Below, piece after piece: positions 51,503 through 60,730 of a DNA stretch of 64,000 nt. Numbering within the stretch: the first letter of the stretch is position 1; every line of letters starts with the position of its first letter. A program made the translations under genes and the position numbers. The notes beneath the pieces are model-generated. The model did no database searches. It had not been told where the DNA came from and saw nothing but the letters and a program-made list of their open reading frames with translations. Source of the stretch: Paeniglutamicibacter psychrophenolicus (lineage in GTDB: Bacteria > Actinomycetota > Actinomycetes > Actinomycetales > Micrococcaceae); contig NZ_JAUSSH010000017.1 in NCBI RefSeq assembly GCF_030812255.1, positions 1 to 64,000 on the forward strand, written 5' to 3'.

Positions 51503-52783
51503 GTGGCACGACTCCTGGCTGACCTCAGCCCCTTGCGCGAAAGTCCCGCATTCAGGCGGCTGTGGATCGGCAATGCCCTCGCGGCGGTCGGCGGCCAACT
51601 CACCCTGGTGGCGGTCAGCCTCGAGGTCTACGCACTCACCGGTTCCAGCCTGCACGTCGGGCTGCTCGGAGCCTTCGCGCTGGTGCCGCTGGTGCTCACC
51701 GGGCTGTACGGCGGCTCGATCGCCGATGCACACGACCGGCGCAAGGTCGCCCTGGGCTCCGCGCTGGTGCTGTGGGCGGCCACCGCCGCCATCGCGGCCC
51801 AGGCCTGGCTGGGCATGGACAACGTCTGGGTGCTATACGGGCTGGTGGCCATCCACTCGGCGGCCGGCGGAATCAACCAGCCCACCCGCGGGGCCATCAT
51901 CCCGGCCATCGTGGGCCTGAAGCTGCTGCCGGCGGCGAACTCGCTGAACATGGTCACCTTTGGCATCGCCCAGATGGTCGGCCCGCTGCTCGGCGGTCTG
52001 CTGGTCGCCCAGGTCGGTTTCGGCTGGACCTATTCCATCGACGTGCTCACCTACGCCGCAGCCGTCTGGTCCGTCTACAAGCTGCCGTCGCTGCCTCCCT
52101 CCGGCACCCCGGCCAAGGCGGGGCTGCGCTCGGTCATCGAGGGATTCAGGTTCCTGGGTTCCCAGCCCAACGTGCGCATGACGTTCCTGATCGACCTGGC
52201 GGCCATGGTGCTGGCCGCGCCGCGCGCGCTGCTGCCGGCCATCGGCGCGGTGCTGATCGGCGGGGGCGAGCTGACCATGGGCCTGTTGCTCGCGGCAACC
52301 GCCATGGGCGCATTCCTGGCCGGAATGTTCTCCGGGCCGGTGGGCCGCATCCACCGCCAGGGGGTGGCGGTGTTCGTCTGCGTCAGCGTGTGGGGTGCCA
52401 GCATCGGCCTGTTCGGGGTCGTGGTCATCCTGGCCGCACGCACCCCGGTCCCGGCCGACGGCTCGGCCGGCGTGTGGCTCTGGCCCGCCGCCGCGGCCAT
52501 GGCGCTGGCCGGGGTGGCGGACGCGATTTCCTCGGTCTTCCGCACCACCATCTTGCAGACCGCAACACCCGACCACCTGCGCGGACGCCTGCAGGGCGTG
52601 TTCATCGTGGTGGTCGCCGGCGGGCCGCGGTTGGGGGAGATGCTCTCCGGGACCGTGGCCACCGGTCTGGGCGAGGGCGCCACGCTGCTGGCCGGCGGCG
52701 TCGCGTGCATCGTGGTTGCGGCCGCCTTGATGCGCTGGGAGCCGGGGTTCCTGCGTTACGATGCCAGGCACCCACGGTCCTGA
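51503..52783 (+). CDS. MFS exporter (EntS/MFS_3 type)
   Basis: A 426-residue transporter with twelve helices. The N-terminus PLRESPAFRRLWIGNALAAV, the loop SIADAHDRRKVALGSALVL and AAGGINQPTRGAIIPAIVGL are typical of the EntS-like MFS_3 group, which exports siderophores or drugs. GTG start. Divergent from the Fur-family gene. Its closeness to efeUOB (1.3 kb downstream) is suggestive but not proof of an iron role. Confidence 0.87.
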   Translation: MARLLADLSPLRESPAFRRLWIGNALAAVGGQLTLVAVSLEVYALTGSSLHVGLLGAFALVPLVLTGLYGGSIADAHDRRKVALGSALVLWAATAAIAAQAWLGMDNVWVLYGLVAIHSAAGGINQPTRGAIIPAIVGLKLLPAANSLNMVTFGIAQMVGPLLGGLLVAQVGFGWTYSIDVLTYAAAVWSVYKLPSLPPSGTPAKAGLRSVIEGFRFLGSQPNVRMTFLIDLAAMVLAAPRALLPAIGAVLIGGGELTMGLLLAATAMGAFLAGMFSGPVGRIHRQGVAVFVCVSVWGASIGLFGVVVILAARTPVPADGSAGVWLWPAAAAMALAGVADAISSVFRTTILQTATPDHLRGRLQGVFIVVVAGGPRLGEMLSGTVATGLGEGATLLAGGVACIVVAAALMRWEPGFLRYDARHPRS

Positions 52784-52889
52784 AAGAAGGGCACCAGCGG
52801 GAACAAAGCCGGCACACAGTAGGTTTAAGTACACTGGATGCAAGCATCGGTCCGGCATGTCCGGAACGTCTAACGAGGAGTGAACCGCA

Positions 52890-53762
52890 GTGCACAATCA
52901 CAACAACGGCCTGAAGACGGCGGGGTTGCTCGGCGGCCTGTTCGCGCTGCTGCTGGCCATTGGTGCCTTGCTGGCGTCGGGAACCGGAAGCAGCAGCTTC
53001 ATCTGGATCTTCGCACTCATCGGCGTGGCCACCACCGCCTACGGGTACTGGAATTCCGACAAGCTGGCCATCCGCTCGATGCAGGCCTACCCGGTCACCG
53101 AGGCGGAGCAGCCGGCCATGTACCGGATCGTGCACGAGCTCTCGGTGGCAGCCCAGCAGCCGATGCCGCGCCTCTACGTCTCACCGACCAACGCGCCCAA
53201 TGCCTTCGCCACCGGGCGCAACCCGGAAAACGCCGCGGTCTGCTGCACCGAGGGAATCCTGCAGCTGCTCAACGAGCGCGAGCTGCGCGGGGTGCTGGGC
53301 CACGAACTCATGCACGTGTACAACCGCGACATCCTCACCTCCTCGGTTGCCGCCGCCGTGGCCGGCGTCATCACCTCCGTGGCGCAGATGATGCTCTTCT
53401 TCGGCGGCGGGGACCGGCGCAATGCCAACCCCATCGCCCTGATTGCCATGTCGCTGCTGGCGCCGCTGGCTTCCACCGTCATCCAGATGGCCATCAGCCG
53501 CACCCGCGAATACGACGCGGACGAGGACGGGGCCAAGCTGACCAACGACCCGCTGGCCTTGGCCTCGGCCCTGCGCAAGCTCGAGAGCGGGGTGCAGCGC
53601 GCACCGCTGCCTGCCGACGACCAGCGCCTGGTAAACACCTCGCACCTGATGATCGCCAACCCCTTCCTGGGCGGTGCCAAGAAGCTCTTCGCCACCCACC
53701 CGCCGATGGACGACCGCGTTGCCCGGCTGGAGAAGATGGCGGGCCGGTCCCTGGGTTACTGA
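52890..53762 (+). CDS. htpX: Membrane zinc metalloprotease HtpX
   Basis: A 290-residue M48 peptidase that degrades misfolded membrane proteins. Two N-terminal helices precede the catalytic [11 protein letters not shown] (HExxH) and the third zinc ligand in [17 protein letters not shown] is ahead of the GTG start. Promoter-like TTTAAG/TACACT lies in the 100-bp gap upstream. It ends in a terminator. Confidence 0.93.
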   Translation: MHNHNNGLKTAGLLGGLFALLLAIGALLASGTGSSSFIWIFALIGVATTAYGYWNSDKLAIRSMQAYPVTEAEQPAMYRIVHELSVAAQQPMPRLYVSPTNAPNAFATGRNPENAAVCCTEGILQLLNERELRGVLGHELMHVYNRDILTSSVAAAVAGVITSVAQMMLFFGGGDRRNANPIALIAMSLLAPLASTVIQMAISRTREYDADEDGAKLTNDPLALASALRKLESGVQRAPLPADDQRLVNTSHLMIANPFLGGAKKLFATHPPMDDRVARLEKMAGRSLGY

Positions 53763-53789
53763 CCCGACGGGCGCAATCGAACCGGCAAG

Positions 53790-53823
53790 CCAGAGGCGGT
53801 TCCCTGCGGGGAGCCGCCTCTGG
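53790..53823 (+). terminator. Terminator of htpX
   Basis: CCAGAGGCGGTTCCC (53790-53804) pairs with GGGGAGCCGCCTCTGG (53808-53823), one bulge, three- to four-base loop. Confidence 0.85.
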
Positions 53824-53989
53824 CGTGCCGCGACTTTTCACGCAATCTTAGGCAATCTGCATCTCCTCGGTCCTGAGCTGATCCGCCCACGTGAAAGACC
53901 ATTTTGTTGCCCGCGGGCGGCCGTGGCGCGGTGTGCGGTGCGCGTAGCGGGACGGATTTCGGCTTGCGGGGGGAACTAAGCCGGGCGTA

Positions 53990-54056
53990 ATCTCATTAGG
54001 CGATGGGCGTATGGCCTATTGAACCCAGTCACGCCTAAGTCCAGCCGATGGCCTGC
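53990..54056 (+). promoter_or_regulatory. Upstream region of efeU with repeated TTAGGC-like half-sites
   Basis: Several half-sites related to iron-box halves cluster here: CTAAGCC, ATTAGGC, GCCTATT and GCCTAAG within 70 bases, the middle pair as an inverted repeat ATTAGGC-N12-GCCTATT. A canonical 19-bp DtxR/IdeR box is not recognisable. Iron control of efeUOB is expected from the family, but the site is unproven. Confidence 0.4.
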
Positions 54057-54106
54057 ACCCGCAGGCCCTTGTGCGACCGGCGGTGAACCACGAAGGCGCC
54101 CCAGAC

Positions 54107-54952
54107 ATGACCGGAAACTTCCTCATCGGCCTGCGCGAAGGCCTCGAAGCGGTACTCCTTGTTGTCCTCCTGTTGGCCTACCTGCGCAAAAGCGGACGCA
54201 CCGCACTGATCCCGCGGATCTTCACCGGCGTCGCGGTCGCCATCGCCGTCTCCCTGGGATTCGGCGCGCTGCTGACCTTCGGGCCCCGGGGCCTGACCTT
54301 TGAGGCCCAGGAGGCCATCGGCGGCGGACTGTCGATCCTCGCCGTCGGATTCGTGACCTGGATGGTCTTCTGGATGGCGGGCGCGTCCAAGACGCTGGCC
54401 AGCGACCTGCGCGGGAAGGTCGACGGCGCCGCCGAAGGCTCGGGCTGGGCACTGGTGCTGGTCGCTGCCCTGGCCGTGGGGCGCGAGGGCCTGGAAACCG
54501 CGCTGTTCCTCTGGGCCGCGACGCGGGCCACCGGGGAAACCTGGCAGCCGCTGCTGGGCGCCACCCTGGGAATCCTGGTTGCCGTCGGGCTCGGTGCGCT
54601 GCTGCACCGCGGCGTGCTGCGCATCAACCTCTCGAAGTTCTTCACCTGGACCGGGGCCGCGCTGATCGTCGTCGCCGGCGGCGTCCTGGCCTACGGGATC
54701 CACGACCTGCAGGAGGCCGGCATCCTCCCGGGCCTGCACCACCTCGCCTTCGATGTCTCGCACCTCATCGCCCCCTCGGGCTTCCTTGGCACCCTGCTCA
54801 AGGGCATCTTCAATTTCTCGCCCGCCACCACCTGGATCGAGGCCATCGCCTGGGTCGCCTACGTCGTGCCGGTGACAATCCTTTATTTCCGCAAGATCCA
54901 CACCCACAATGGAGCCAAGCGGGCAACAACCCCGCAGCCGGTCTCCGCCTGA
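54107..54952 (+). CDS. efeU: Ferrous/ferric iron permease EfeU (FTR1 family)
   Basis: A 281-residue permease with seven helices and the two REXXE motifs: GLREGLEAVLLVVLL (about residue 9) and GREGLETALFLWAA (about 127). It moves iron across the membrane after peroxidase-assisted handling by EfeO and EfeB. The start at 54107 gives the standard N-terminus. It is followed 31 bp later by efeO. Confidence 0.93.
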   Translation: MTGNFLIGLREGLEAVLLVVLLLAYLRKSGRTALIPRIFTGVAVAIAVSLGFGALLTFGPRGLTFEAQEAIGGGLSILAVGFVTWMVFWMAGASKTLASDLRGKVDGAAEGSGWALVLVAALAVGREGLETALFLWAATRATGETWQPLLGATLGILVAVGLGALLHRGVLRINLSKFFTWTGAALIVVAGGVLAYGIHDLQEAGILPGLHHLAFDVSHLIAPSGFLGTLLKGIFNFSPATTWIEAIAWVAYVVPVTILYFRKIHTHNGAKRATTPQPVSA

Positions 54953-54983
54953 CACCATCTCGCACCCAACCACGAGGACCTTC

Positions 54984-56144
54984 ATGAAACCCGCTCGCCC
55001 GCTCCAGATCACGGCGGCACTGTCCGTGGCAGCCCTGTCCATCACCGGCTGCACCACCAACACGTCCGAGGCCTCGGGCGACGGGGCCATCGCGGTCACC
55101 AGCACCGCCGACACCTGCACGCTGTCCACCACCAGCGCCCCGGGAGGAACGGTCAAGTTCACCGTCAAGAACGAGGGAACCCAGGTCACCGAGTTCTACC
55201 TTTTGGCCCAGGACGGGCTGCGGATCATCGGAGAAGTCGAAAACATCGGCCCGGGCCTGAGCCGCGACCTGGTCGTGGTGGCTCCCGAGGGAAACTACAT
55301 CACCGCCTGCAAGCCGGGCATGGTCGGAGACGGCATCCGGACCGAGCTTGCCCTGGGTGCGGCACCGGCGGGCCAGACCGTCAGCACCGACCGGGCCGAA
55401 AAGCAGAAACAGGCCGTCACGCTGTATGCCGCCTACGTCAAGGACCAGACCGAGCAGCTGGTCACCGGCACCAAGGACTTTGCCCGGGCGTTCGCGGACG
55501 GGGACACCGCCACCGCCAAGGACCTCTACCCGTCCGTGCGCATGCACTGGGAGCGCATCGAGCCGGTCGCCGAATCCTTCGGCGACCTGGACCCGATCCT
55601 CGACGCCCGCGAAGCCGACTTGGAAAAGGGACAGGAATGGACCGGCTGGCACCGCGCGGAAAAGGACCTCTGGCCGCCGGCCAGCGGATACAAGGCCATG
55701 GGCGACGCCGAACGATCCGCCCTGGCCACCAAGATGGTCGCCGACACCGAGGAACTCTACGCACGCACCCGCGAGCTGACCTACACCCCGGACAAGCTCG
55801 CCAACGGCGCCAAGGAACTGCTCGACGAGGTAGCCACCGGCAAGGTCACCGGCGAGGAGGAAATCTGGTCGCACACCGATCTGTGGGACTTCCAGGCCAA
55901 CGTCGACGGCGCCCGCATCGCCTACGAGGACCTCAAGCCGCTGCTGACCGACTCCGACGCCGAACTCGACGCCACCTTGCAAAGGAACTTCGACGCCCTG
56001 CAGAAGCTGCTCGACGGGCACAAGAAGGGCCAGGGCTTCGTGTTCTACGACGAATTGGACCAGGCCCAGGTGCAGGAACTGAGCGCCGCGGTCGACGCAC
56101 TGGCCGAGCCGCTGTCCAAGTTGACCGCCGCCGTGGTGAAGTAG
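54984..56144 (+). CDS. efeO: Iron-uptake lipoprotein EfeO
   Basis: A 386-residue exported protein. Signal peptide with lipobox LSITGCTTN (Cys about residue 23), an N-terminal cupredoxin-like domain (about 35-125, EFYLLAQDGLRIIGEVENI), and the imelysin/M75 domain with the HxxE-type motif SVRMHWERIEPVAESFGDLD. GAGGA precedes the ATG. It captures iron for EfeU. Four bases separate its stop from efeB. Confidence 0.94.
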   Translation: MKPARPLQITAALSVAALSITGCTTNTSEASGDGAIAVTSTADTCTLSTTSAPGGTVKFTVKNEGTQVTEFYLLAQDGLRIIGEVENIGPGLSRDLVVVAPEGNYITACKPGMVGDGIRTELALGAAPAGQTVSTDRAEKQKQAVTLYAAYVKDQTEQLVTGTKDFARAFADGDTATAKDLYPSVRMHWERIEPVAESFGDLDPILDAREADLEKGQEWTGWHRAEKDLWPPASGYKAMGDAERSALATKMVADTEELYARTRELTYTPDKLANGAKELLDEVATGKVTGEEEIWSHTDLWDFQANVDGARIAYEDLKPLLTDSDAELDATLQRNFDALQKLLDGHKKGQGFVFYDELDQAQVQELSAAVDALAEPLSKLTAAVVK

Positions 56145-56149
56145 GAAGC

Positions 56150-57472
56150 ATGCTCGGCAGGAAGAATACCGGCGCCAAGGGCCCGGGCCAGGGGACCCCG
56201 ACGGACGCGGCCGCGCCCAAGGCCGCGCCGAGCCGCCGTTCGCTGCTGGTTGCCGCCGGGGCAGGCGGTCTCGGACTCGCCGTGGGGGCACTGGGGCATG
56301 CGGCCCTGGGCGCGGAGGCCTCGGGGGGCGCACAGGTCGATGACGTCGTTGCGTTCCACGGGCAGCACCAGGCCGGCATCGCCACGCCCATGCAGGACCG
56401 CATGCACATCGCCGCCTTCGACGTCACGGTCGACAGCCGGGACGAGCTCGTGGCCCTGCTGAAGGACTGGACGGCCGCCATCGAGCACCTGATGCAGGGC
56501 ACGGACGTCGGGGAGTTCGGCGCGACCGGCGGCAGCTACGATGCCCCGCCGGAAGACACCGGCGAGGCCATCGGGCTCTCGGCCAGCCACCTGAGCGTCA
56601 CCGTTGGCTTCGGGAGGACCCTCTTCGAGGATGCCAGCGGCCCGCGCTTCGGGCTGCAGGGGCGCATCCCCGACGCGCTCATCGACCTGCCGCATTTCCC
56701 CGGCGACGCATTGGAGGAGGCCCGCAGCGGGGGAGACCTCGTGCTCCAGGCCTGCGCCGACGACCCGCAGGTCGCGGTCCACGCCATCCGCAACCTGGCT
56801 CGCATAGGATTTGGCCGGGCCCGGGTGAGGTGGTCCCAGATCGGGTTCGGACGCACCTCCTCGACCTCCACCAGCCAGATGACCCCGCGGAACCTCTTCG
56901 GGTTCAAGGACGGCACGGCAAACCTGAAGGCCGAGGAACAAAAGACGCTGGACACGCATGTCTGGGTCGGCGGCAACACCGGAAACGAGGCATGGATGAA
57001 CGGGGGCACCTACCTGGTGGCCCGGCGCATCCGCATGCACATCGAAACCTGGGACCGGACGTCCCTGGGCGAACAGGAAACCATCTTCGGACGGACCAAG
57101 CGCGAGGGGGCGCCGCTGTCCGGCGGCACGGAGTTCTCCGAACCCGATTTCGCCATGCCCGGTCGCGGCGGACCGATCATGCCGGTGGATTCACACGTGG
57201 CCCTTGCCCATCCCTCGGCCAACGGCGGGGTGCAGATGCTGCGCCGCGGATTCAACTACACCGACGGATCCGACGGCCTGGGCCGGCTGGACGCCGGGCT
57301 TTTCTTCATCGCCTTCGTCATTGACCCGCGCACGCACTATGTGCCGATGCAAAACGCCATGGCCAAGAACGATGCTCTCGTGGAGTACCTGAAGCACACC
57401 GGATCCGGGCTCTTCGCGGTCCCTCCGGGAGTCGCCCAAGGCCAGTTCCTGGGGCAGTCCCTGTTTGCCTGA
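56150..57472 (+). CDS. efeB: Dye-decolorizing peroxidase EfeB
   Basis: A 440-residue Tat-exported haem peroxidase. The twin-arginine signal is SRRSLLVAAGAGGLGLAVG (about residues 28-46). The DyP motif GFKDGTAN contains the catalytic Asp, and the proximal haem His lies near HVALAHPSANGG. It completes EfeUOB, where it is thought to oxidise ferrous iron or release haem iron. A very strong hairpin follows. Confidence 0.94.
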   Translation: MLGRKNTGAKGPGQGTPTDAAAPKAAPSRRSLLVAAGAGGLGLAVGALGHAALGAEASGGAQVDDVVAFHGQHQAGIATPMQDRMHIAAFDVTVDSRDELVALLKDWTAAIEHLMQGTDVGEFGATGGSYDAPPEDTGEAIGLSASHLSVTVGFGRTLFEDASGPRFGLQGRIPDALIDLPHFPGDALEEARSGGDLVLQACADDPQVAVHAIRNLARIGFGRARVRWSQIGFGRTSSTSTSQMTPRNLFGFKDGTANLKAEEQKTLDTHVWVGGNTGNEAWMNGGTYLVARRIRMHIETWDRTSLGEQETIFGRTKREGAPLSGGTEFSEPDFAMPGRGGPIMPVDSHVALAHPSANGGVQMLRRGFNYTDGSDGLGRLDAGLFFIAFVIDPRTHYVPMQNAMAKNDALVEYLKHTGSGLFAVPPGVAQGQFLGQSLFA

Positions 57473-57511
57473 TGGCCCGAGGCCCGGCCCGGCACCCGTC
57501 GGGAATGCCAA

Positions 57512-57561
57512 AAGGGGAGGACGGGTGGAACCACCACGGTGGTTCCACCCGTCCTCCCCTT
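57512..57561. terminator. Bidirectional terminator between efeB and yajQ
   Basis: A perfect 24-bp inverted repeat (57512-57535 with 57538-57561) starting AAGGGGAGG and ending CCTCCCCTT, between convergent genes. Confidence 0.92.
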
Positions 57562-57596
57562 GCGTGCGGCAGTGCCGCGGGGATCGGAAGGTCCGC

Positions 57597-58085
57597 TTAG
57601 CGGAAGTTCACGAACTGCAGGTCCGCTTCATCGAAGCCGCGCAGCAACGCCATGGTGGTCTGCAGGTCGTCGCGGGACTTGGAGGAGACGCGCAGTTCGT
57701 CACCCTGGATGGTGGACTTCACGCCCTTGGGTGCCTCGTCGCGAATCAGCTTGTTGATCTTTTTCGCCACGTCCTGGGCAATGCCCTCCACGATGGACGC
57801 CTCGATGCGGTATTCCTTGCCCGAGGGGAACGGCTCGCCCGCGTCCAGGGACTTGAGCGAGATGTTGCGCTTGACCAATTTCGACTGGAAAACGTCGAGA
57901 ACGGCCTTGACCCGCTCCTCGGAGTTTGCCTTCATCAGGATCTTCTCGCCGCTGAAGTCGATCTCCGCGCCGATGCCCTTGAAATCGTAACGCTGGACGA
58001 TTTCCTTCTGCGCCTGGTTCAGTGCATTGGACACTTCCTGGCTGTCGACCTTGCTGACAACATCAAAAGTTGAATCGCTCGCCAT
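57597..58085 (-). CDS. YajQ-family nucleotide-binding protein
   Basis: A 162-residue protein of the UPF0234/YajQ family: STFDVVSKVDSQEVSNALNQ, EIVQRYDFKGIGAEIDF and GDELRVSSKSRDDLQTTMAL. It has two ferredoxin-like folds; some homologues bind cyclic di-GMP or RNA. AAGGAGG lies six bases before ATG 58085, deciding the start. The tRNA-Tyr gene is divergent 158 bp away. Confidence 0.93.
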   Translation of the reverse strand: MASDSTFDVVSKVDSQEVSNALNQAQKEIVQRYDFKGIGAEIDFSGEKILMKANSEERVKAVLDVFQSKLVKRNISLKSLDAGEPFPSGKEYRIEASIVEGIAQDVAKKINKLIRDEAPKGVKSTIQGDELRVSSKSRDDLQTTMALLRGFDEADLQFVNFR

Positions 58086-58186
58086 GTGAGCCTCCTTGGG
58101 TAGTGATTGTGCTTTGCCTACAAGAGTACCGGGGCGTCCCAAAAGCCCGGAGGAACCGTGTGCTGACGCGCCGCCGAACCCTCGAT

Positions 58187-58216
58187 TTGTACTCTTGGGA
58201 AAAAGTCAGGTAGAGT
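58187..58216 (+). promoter_or_regulatory. Promoter of tRNA-Tyr
   Basis: TTGTAC (58187-58192), 18-bp spacer, TAGAGT (58211-58216), 27 bases before the mature tRNA. Confidence 0.7.
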
Positions 58217-58243
58217 TTCTACTCGTTCCGAAGGGAACAATTC

Positions 58244-58325
58244 GGCAGATTACCCGAGCGGCCAAAGGGGGCTGACTGTAAATCAGCTGGCAACGCCTTC
58301 ACTGGTTCGAATCCAGTATCTGCCA
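58244..58325 (+). tRNA. tRNA-Tyr (GTA)
   Basis: The acceptor arm GGCAGAT pairs with ATCTGCC. Anticodon loop CTGTAAA carries GTA. The T arm has GGTTCGAATCC and a long variable arm (class II) is present between anticodon and T arms. Discriminator A is followed by CCG, so the CCA end is not encoded. Confidence 0.97.
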
Positions 58326-58335
58326 CCGAATGAAC

Positions 58336-58377
58336 AAAGCCCGTGTTCAAATCCCAGGATTTGAACACGGGCTTTTT
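58336..58377 (+). terminator. Terminator of tRNA-Tyr
   Basis: A 19-bp perfect inverted repeat (58336-58354 with 58357-58375) ending in a run of five T. It includes a TTCAAATCC segment like a T-arm. Confidence 0.93.
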
Positions 58378-58495
58378 CGTGCCCGGGCCCCGTTGCAGCA
58401 GGTGGGGACCGTATTGGAAGTCGGGCGACGGGCTTCGTCCAGGAATGTGACCCACTCAACATCCCCCAGGCGGGCGATACCCGCCGCCCAAGATC

Positions 58496-58909
58496 TCAGG
58501 CGGCCATCTTCTGGCTCATCGGAACCACGTAGATGTCCCAGAGCAACATGATGGAATCGCGTGGGGCCGACAACACCGCGTGATAGTGCGCCCACTGCCA
58601 TTCGGTGGCCCCGTTGTCTTCCAGCGGCTTGGGAGGGCACGATCCGGGAGTGAGCCACCGAGTCCCGTTCCAGATGGCCTGCAGCGGGCCAACGGACGTG
58701 GCCGCGGCCGAGATGTCTTCGAGCGGAACGGGAAAAGACACCCGTTCCTGGATCCGCAACGCGGGAGCGACAGCGAACGGGGTGGATTCAACGATGGCCA
58801 AATCCATGGGTAGCGCATCGACGTAGCGCTCGGCCAGCAGCATTCCCTCGGAGAGCGCCTTGCGTCCGGACCCTCCCGTTGTGACCAGCAACAATGTGCA
58901 GCGTGTCAT
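58496..58909 (-). CDS. Hypothetical protein, 137 aa
   Basis: A protein of unknown family: MTRCTLLLVTTGGSGRKALS at the N-terminus, LQAIWNGTRWLTPGSCPPKP in the middle and WQWAHYHAVLSAPRDSIMLL near the C-terminus. It is neither membrane-bound nor exported. The open frame extends to 59200, but the upstream part is rich in His/Pro/Arg and shadow-like; ATG 58909 is the first sensible start, without a good ribosome site. Flanked by the tRNA-Tyr terminator and the divergent trxA. Confidence 0.55.
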   Translation of the reverse strand: MTRCTLLLVTTGGSGRKALSEGMLLAERYVDALPMDLAIVESTPFAVAPALRIQERVSFPVPLEDISAAATSVGPLQAIWNGTRWLTPGSCPPKPLEDNGATEWQWAHYHAVLSAPRDSIMLLWDIYVVPMSQKMAA

Positions 58910-59256
58910 GTTCTTGTTGGCATCCGGTCGCGTTCCCGTTCGGTGGGGGCACTGCGGATGCATCCTTCCTGTGATCCGTCGAACCGGTGCTCCCGGCAGG
59001 GGAGCTGGGCTGTGTGGCGAACCCGATTCGGCCGCGAAGCCGGGGGTTCCGTGGTGGTGCGGTCGATGGCTGCCTCCTTGGGTGGTGAAGAGGAGTCCTT
59101 CGAGCATAGGGGTGTGGGAAAGCCCTCGGGGGCAAGGTCGCGAATCTGTGGATAAGTTTTGATGGGCGGCACCCTGACGCCGTGGGAAGGGACCATGCAC
59201 GCCGAAAATCGGATGCCGACTGCGGCGCCAACGGCATCACGCGGTACCGTTGGTAC

Positions 59257-59628
59257 ATGGCTACTATCAATATCACCGAGTCTGAGTTCACGACGACGCT
59301 GGAAGAAAATGACATTGTCTTCGTAGACTTCTGGGCAGCGTGGTGCGGACCTTGCCGCCAATTTGCCCCGGTTTACGACGCAATCTCCGAGAAATACACC
59401 GACGTGAAGTTCGCCAAGGTGGACACCGAAGCCGAACAGGGCTTGGCGCGCGCCGCGAACATCACCTCCATCCCCACGCTGATGGCGTTCCGCGACAAGG
59501 TGCTGGTCTTCTCGCAGCCCGGCGCCATGAATGCCTCGCAGCTGGACGACCTCGTGGTCGCCGTCAAGGGCATCGACATGCAGCAGGTCCACGCACAGAT
59601 CGCCCAGCAGGAAGCCGAAGCGAAGTAG
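59257..59628 (+). CDS. trxA: Thioredoxin
   Basis: A 123-residue thioredoxin with the active site FWAAWCGPCRQFAP (residues about 26-39) and the cis-Pro in ITSIPTLMAF. The C-terminal QAE-rich tail (AQIAQQEAEAK) is longer than in E. coli TrxA. The start at 59257 fits the family; GGTACC/GGTAC repeats lie just upstream but no clear ribosome site. It converges with the glycosylase gene. Confidence 0.94.
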   Translation: MATINITESEFTTTLEENDIVFVDFWAAWCGPCRQFAPVYDAISEKYTDVKFAKVDTEAEQGLARAANITSIPTLMAFRDKVLVFSQPGAMNASQLDDLVVAVKGIDMQQVHAQIAQQEAEAK

Positions 59629-59641
59629 CTTCCGCACCGGC

Positions 59642-60634
59642 CTAGCGGCGTCGATGGTCCATGGGCGCCAGCCGGGGACCGAAGGACTGCTTGCGCTGCC
59701 CGGAGAGGCCGATCAGTCGCACCACGCGCTGGCGGTGCCCGCTGAAGGGCGCCAGCAACTCCAGCATCCCGGCATCATCCACCCGACGCCCGGTGAGCAC
59801 CTGGCCGACGAATGCCGCCAGATGGTAGTCGCCCACCGACACATGGTCGGGTGCGCCATGGGTGCGCTGCAGCACCTCGGCAATGCTCCACGGTCCCACC
59901 CCGGGAATCGATCCCAGCGCGGCGGCCAGGGTCCCTTCCCCCATCACGTTTTCCCGCACGGCCCCCAGCTCCAGCAGCGCCCAGCGTTCGAGGCTTGCGG
60001 CGGCCGCCGCAGCACGAACCGCGGTGGCCGCTCTCTTGGAATCCACGCGCGCCTGGTGCCATTGCCACGGCTGCAACGCACGGACCGCCGCCGGGGACGG
60101 CGGCAACCGCATGTCCGCCGGTGCAGGGCCCGGAGGGATCTCGCCAACCGCCCGGCACAGGTAGCGCCAGGCGAAGTGGGCCTCGATGATGGTGACCTTC
60201 TGCTCGAGGATGGCCGGCAGCAGGGCGTCGAACACGCGCCCGGTGGACGGGAACCGCAGCCCCGGGTTGAACTTCCTGCTTTGGGCCACCACCGGGTGCA
60301 GCAACGCCGAGGTTTCCGGGGCGTCGAAGGCGCGCCAGTCGTCGTAGGCGCCAAGCAGGTGCAGTCCGCGCTCCACCGCATGCTCCGCGCCCGGGCCCCA
60401 GGCCTTGAGGAAAACCTCGGTGCCGCGACCGGCAGGGTGCCCGGCCAGCAGCGTCACCGGTCCGCGCGGGGAGTGGAAGCACAACCAGGCCGCGGAGTCC
60501 GTGACCTTGGCGGTCGGGTCGCCGGCACCGCGTTGCAGGATGCCCAGGGACTGGCGCAGCGAATAGGTGCCGTGCGGCTTCCACGAGGCCTGCGCATCGC
60601 ACCCCGGCAAGGCTGTTGCACTCGAATCGGGCAT
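59642..60634 (-). CDS. AlkA-type DNA-3-methyladenine glycosylase (HhH-GPD)
   Basis: A 330-residue DNA repair protein that removes alkylated bases. The helix-hairpin-helix is LGSIPGVGPWSIAEVLQRTH and the catalytic Asp is in VSVGDYHLAAFVG. About 110 N-terminal residues form the usual AlkA-like domain. ATG 60634 has GGAGGT directly adjacent, too close for an ideal ribosome site; GTG 60658 is a possible upstream start. Confidence 0.88.
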   Translation of the reverse strand: MPDSSATALPGCDAQASWKPHGTYSLRQSLGILQRGAGDPTAKVTDSAAWLCFHSPRGPVTLLAGHPAGRGTEVFLKAWGPGAEHAVERGLHLLGAYDDWRAFDAPETSALLHPVVAQSRKFNPGLRFPSTGRVFDALLPAILEQKVTIIEAHFAWRYLCRAVGEIPPGPAPADMRLPPSPAAVRALQPWQWHQARVDSKRAATAVRAAAAAASLERWALLELGAVRENVMGEGTLAAALGSIPGVGPWSIAEVLQRTHGAPDHVSVGDYHLAAFVGQVLTGRRVDDAGMLELLAPFSGHRQRVVRLIGLSGQRKQSFGPRLAPMDHRRR

Positions 60635-60717
60635 ACCTCCATACTCCCACCGGGGCACGGCATTTCGGTGCATGAAGATTCACTACGAACGGCGTCTTCA
60701 ATGTGACGGCGCGCCGG

Positions 60718-60730
60718 TAGAGTGGCGCCA
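60718..60730 (+). promoter_or_regulatory. -10 element of a leaderless cbs mRNA
   Basis: TAGAGT (60718-60723) ends six bases before the cbs ATG, so transcription should start at or next to the start codon. No ribosome site is present, in line with a leaderless message. The -35 is weak. Confidence 0.55.
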
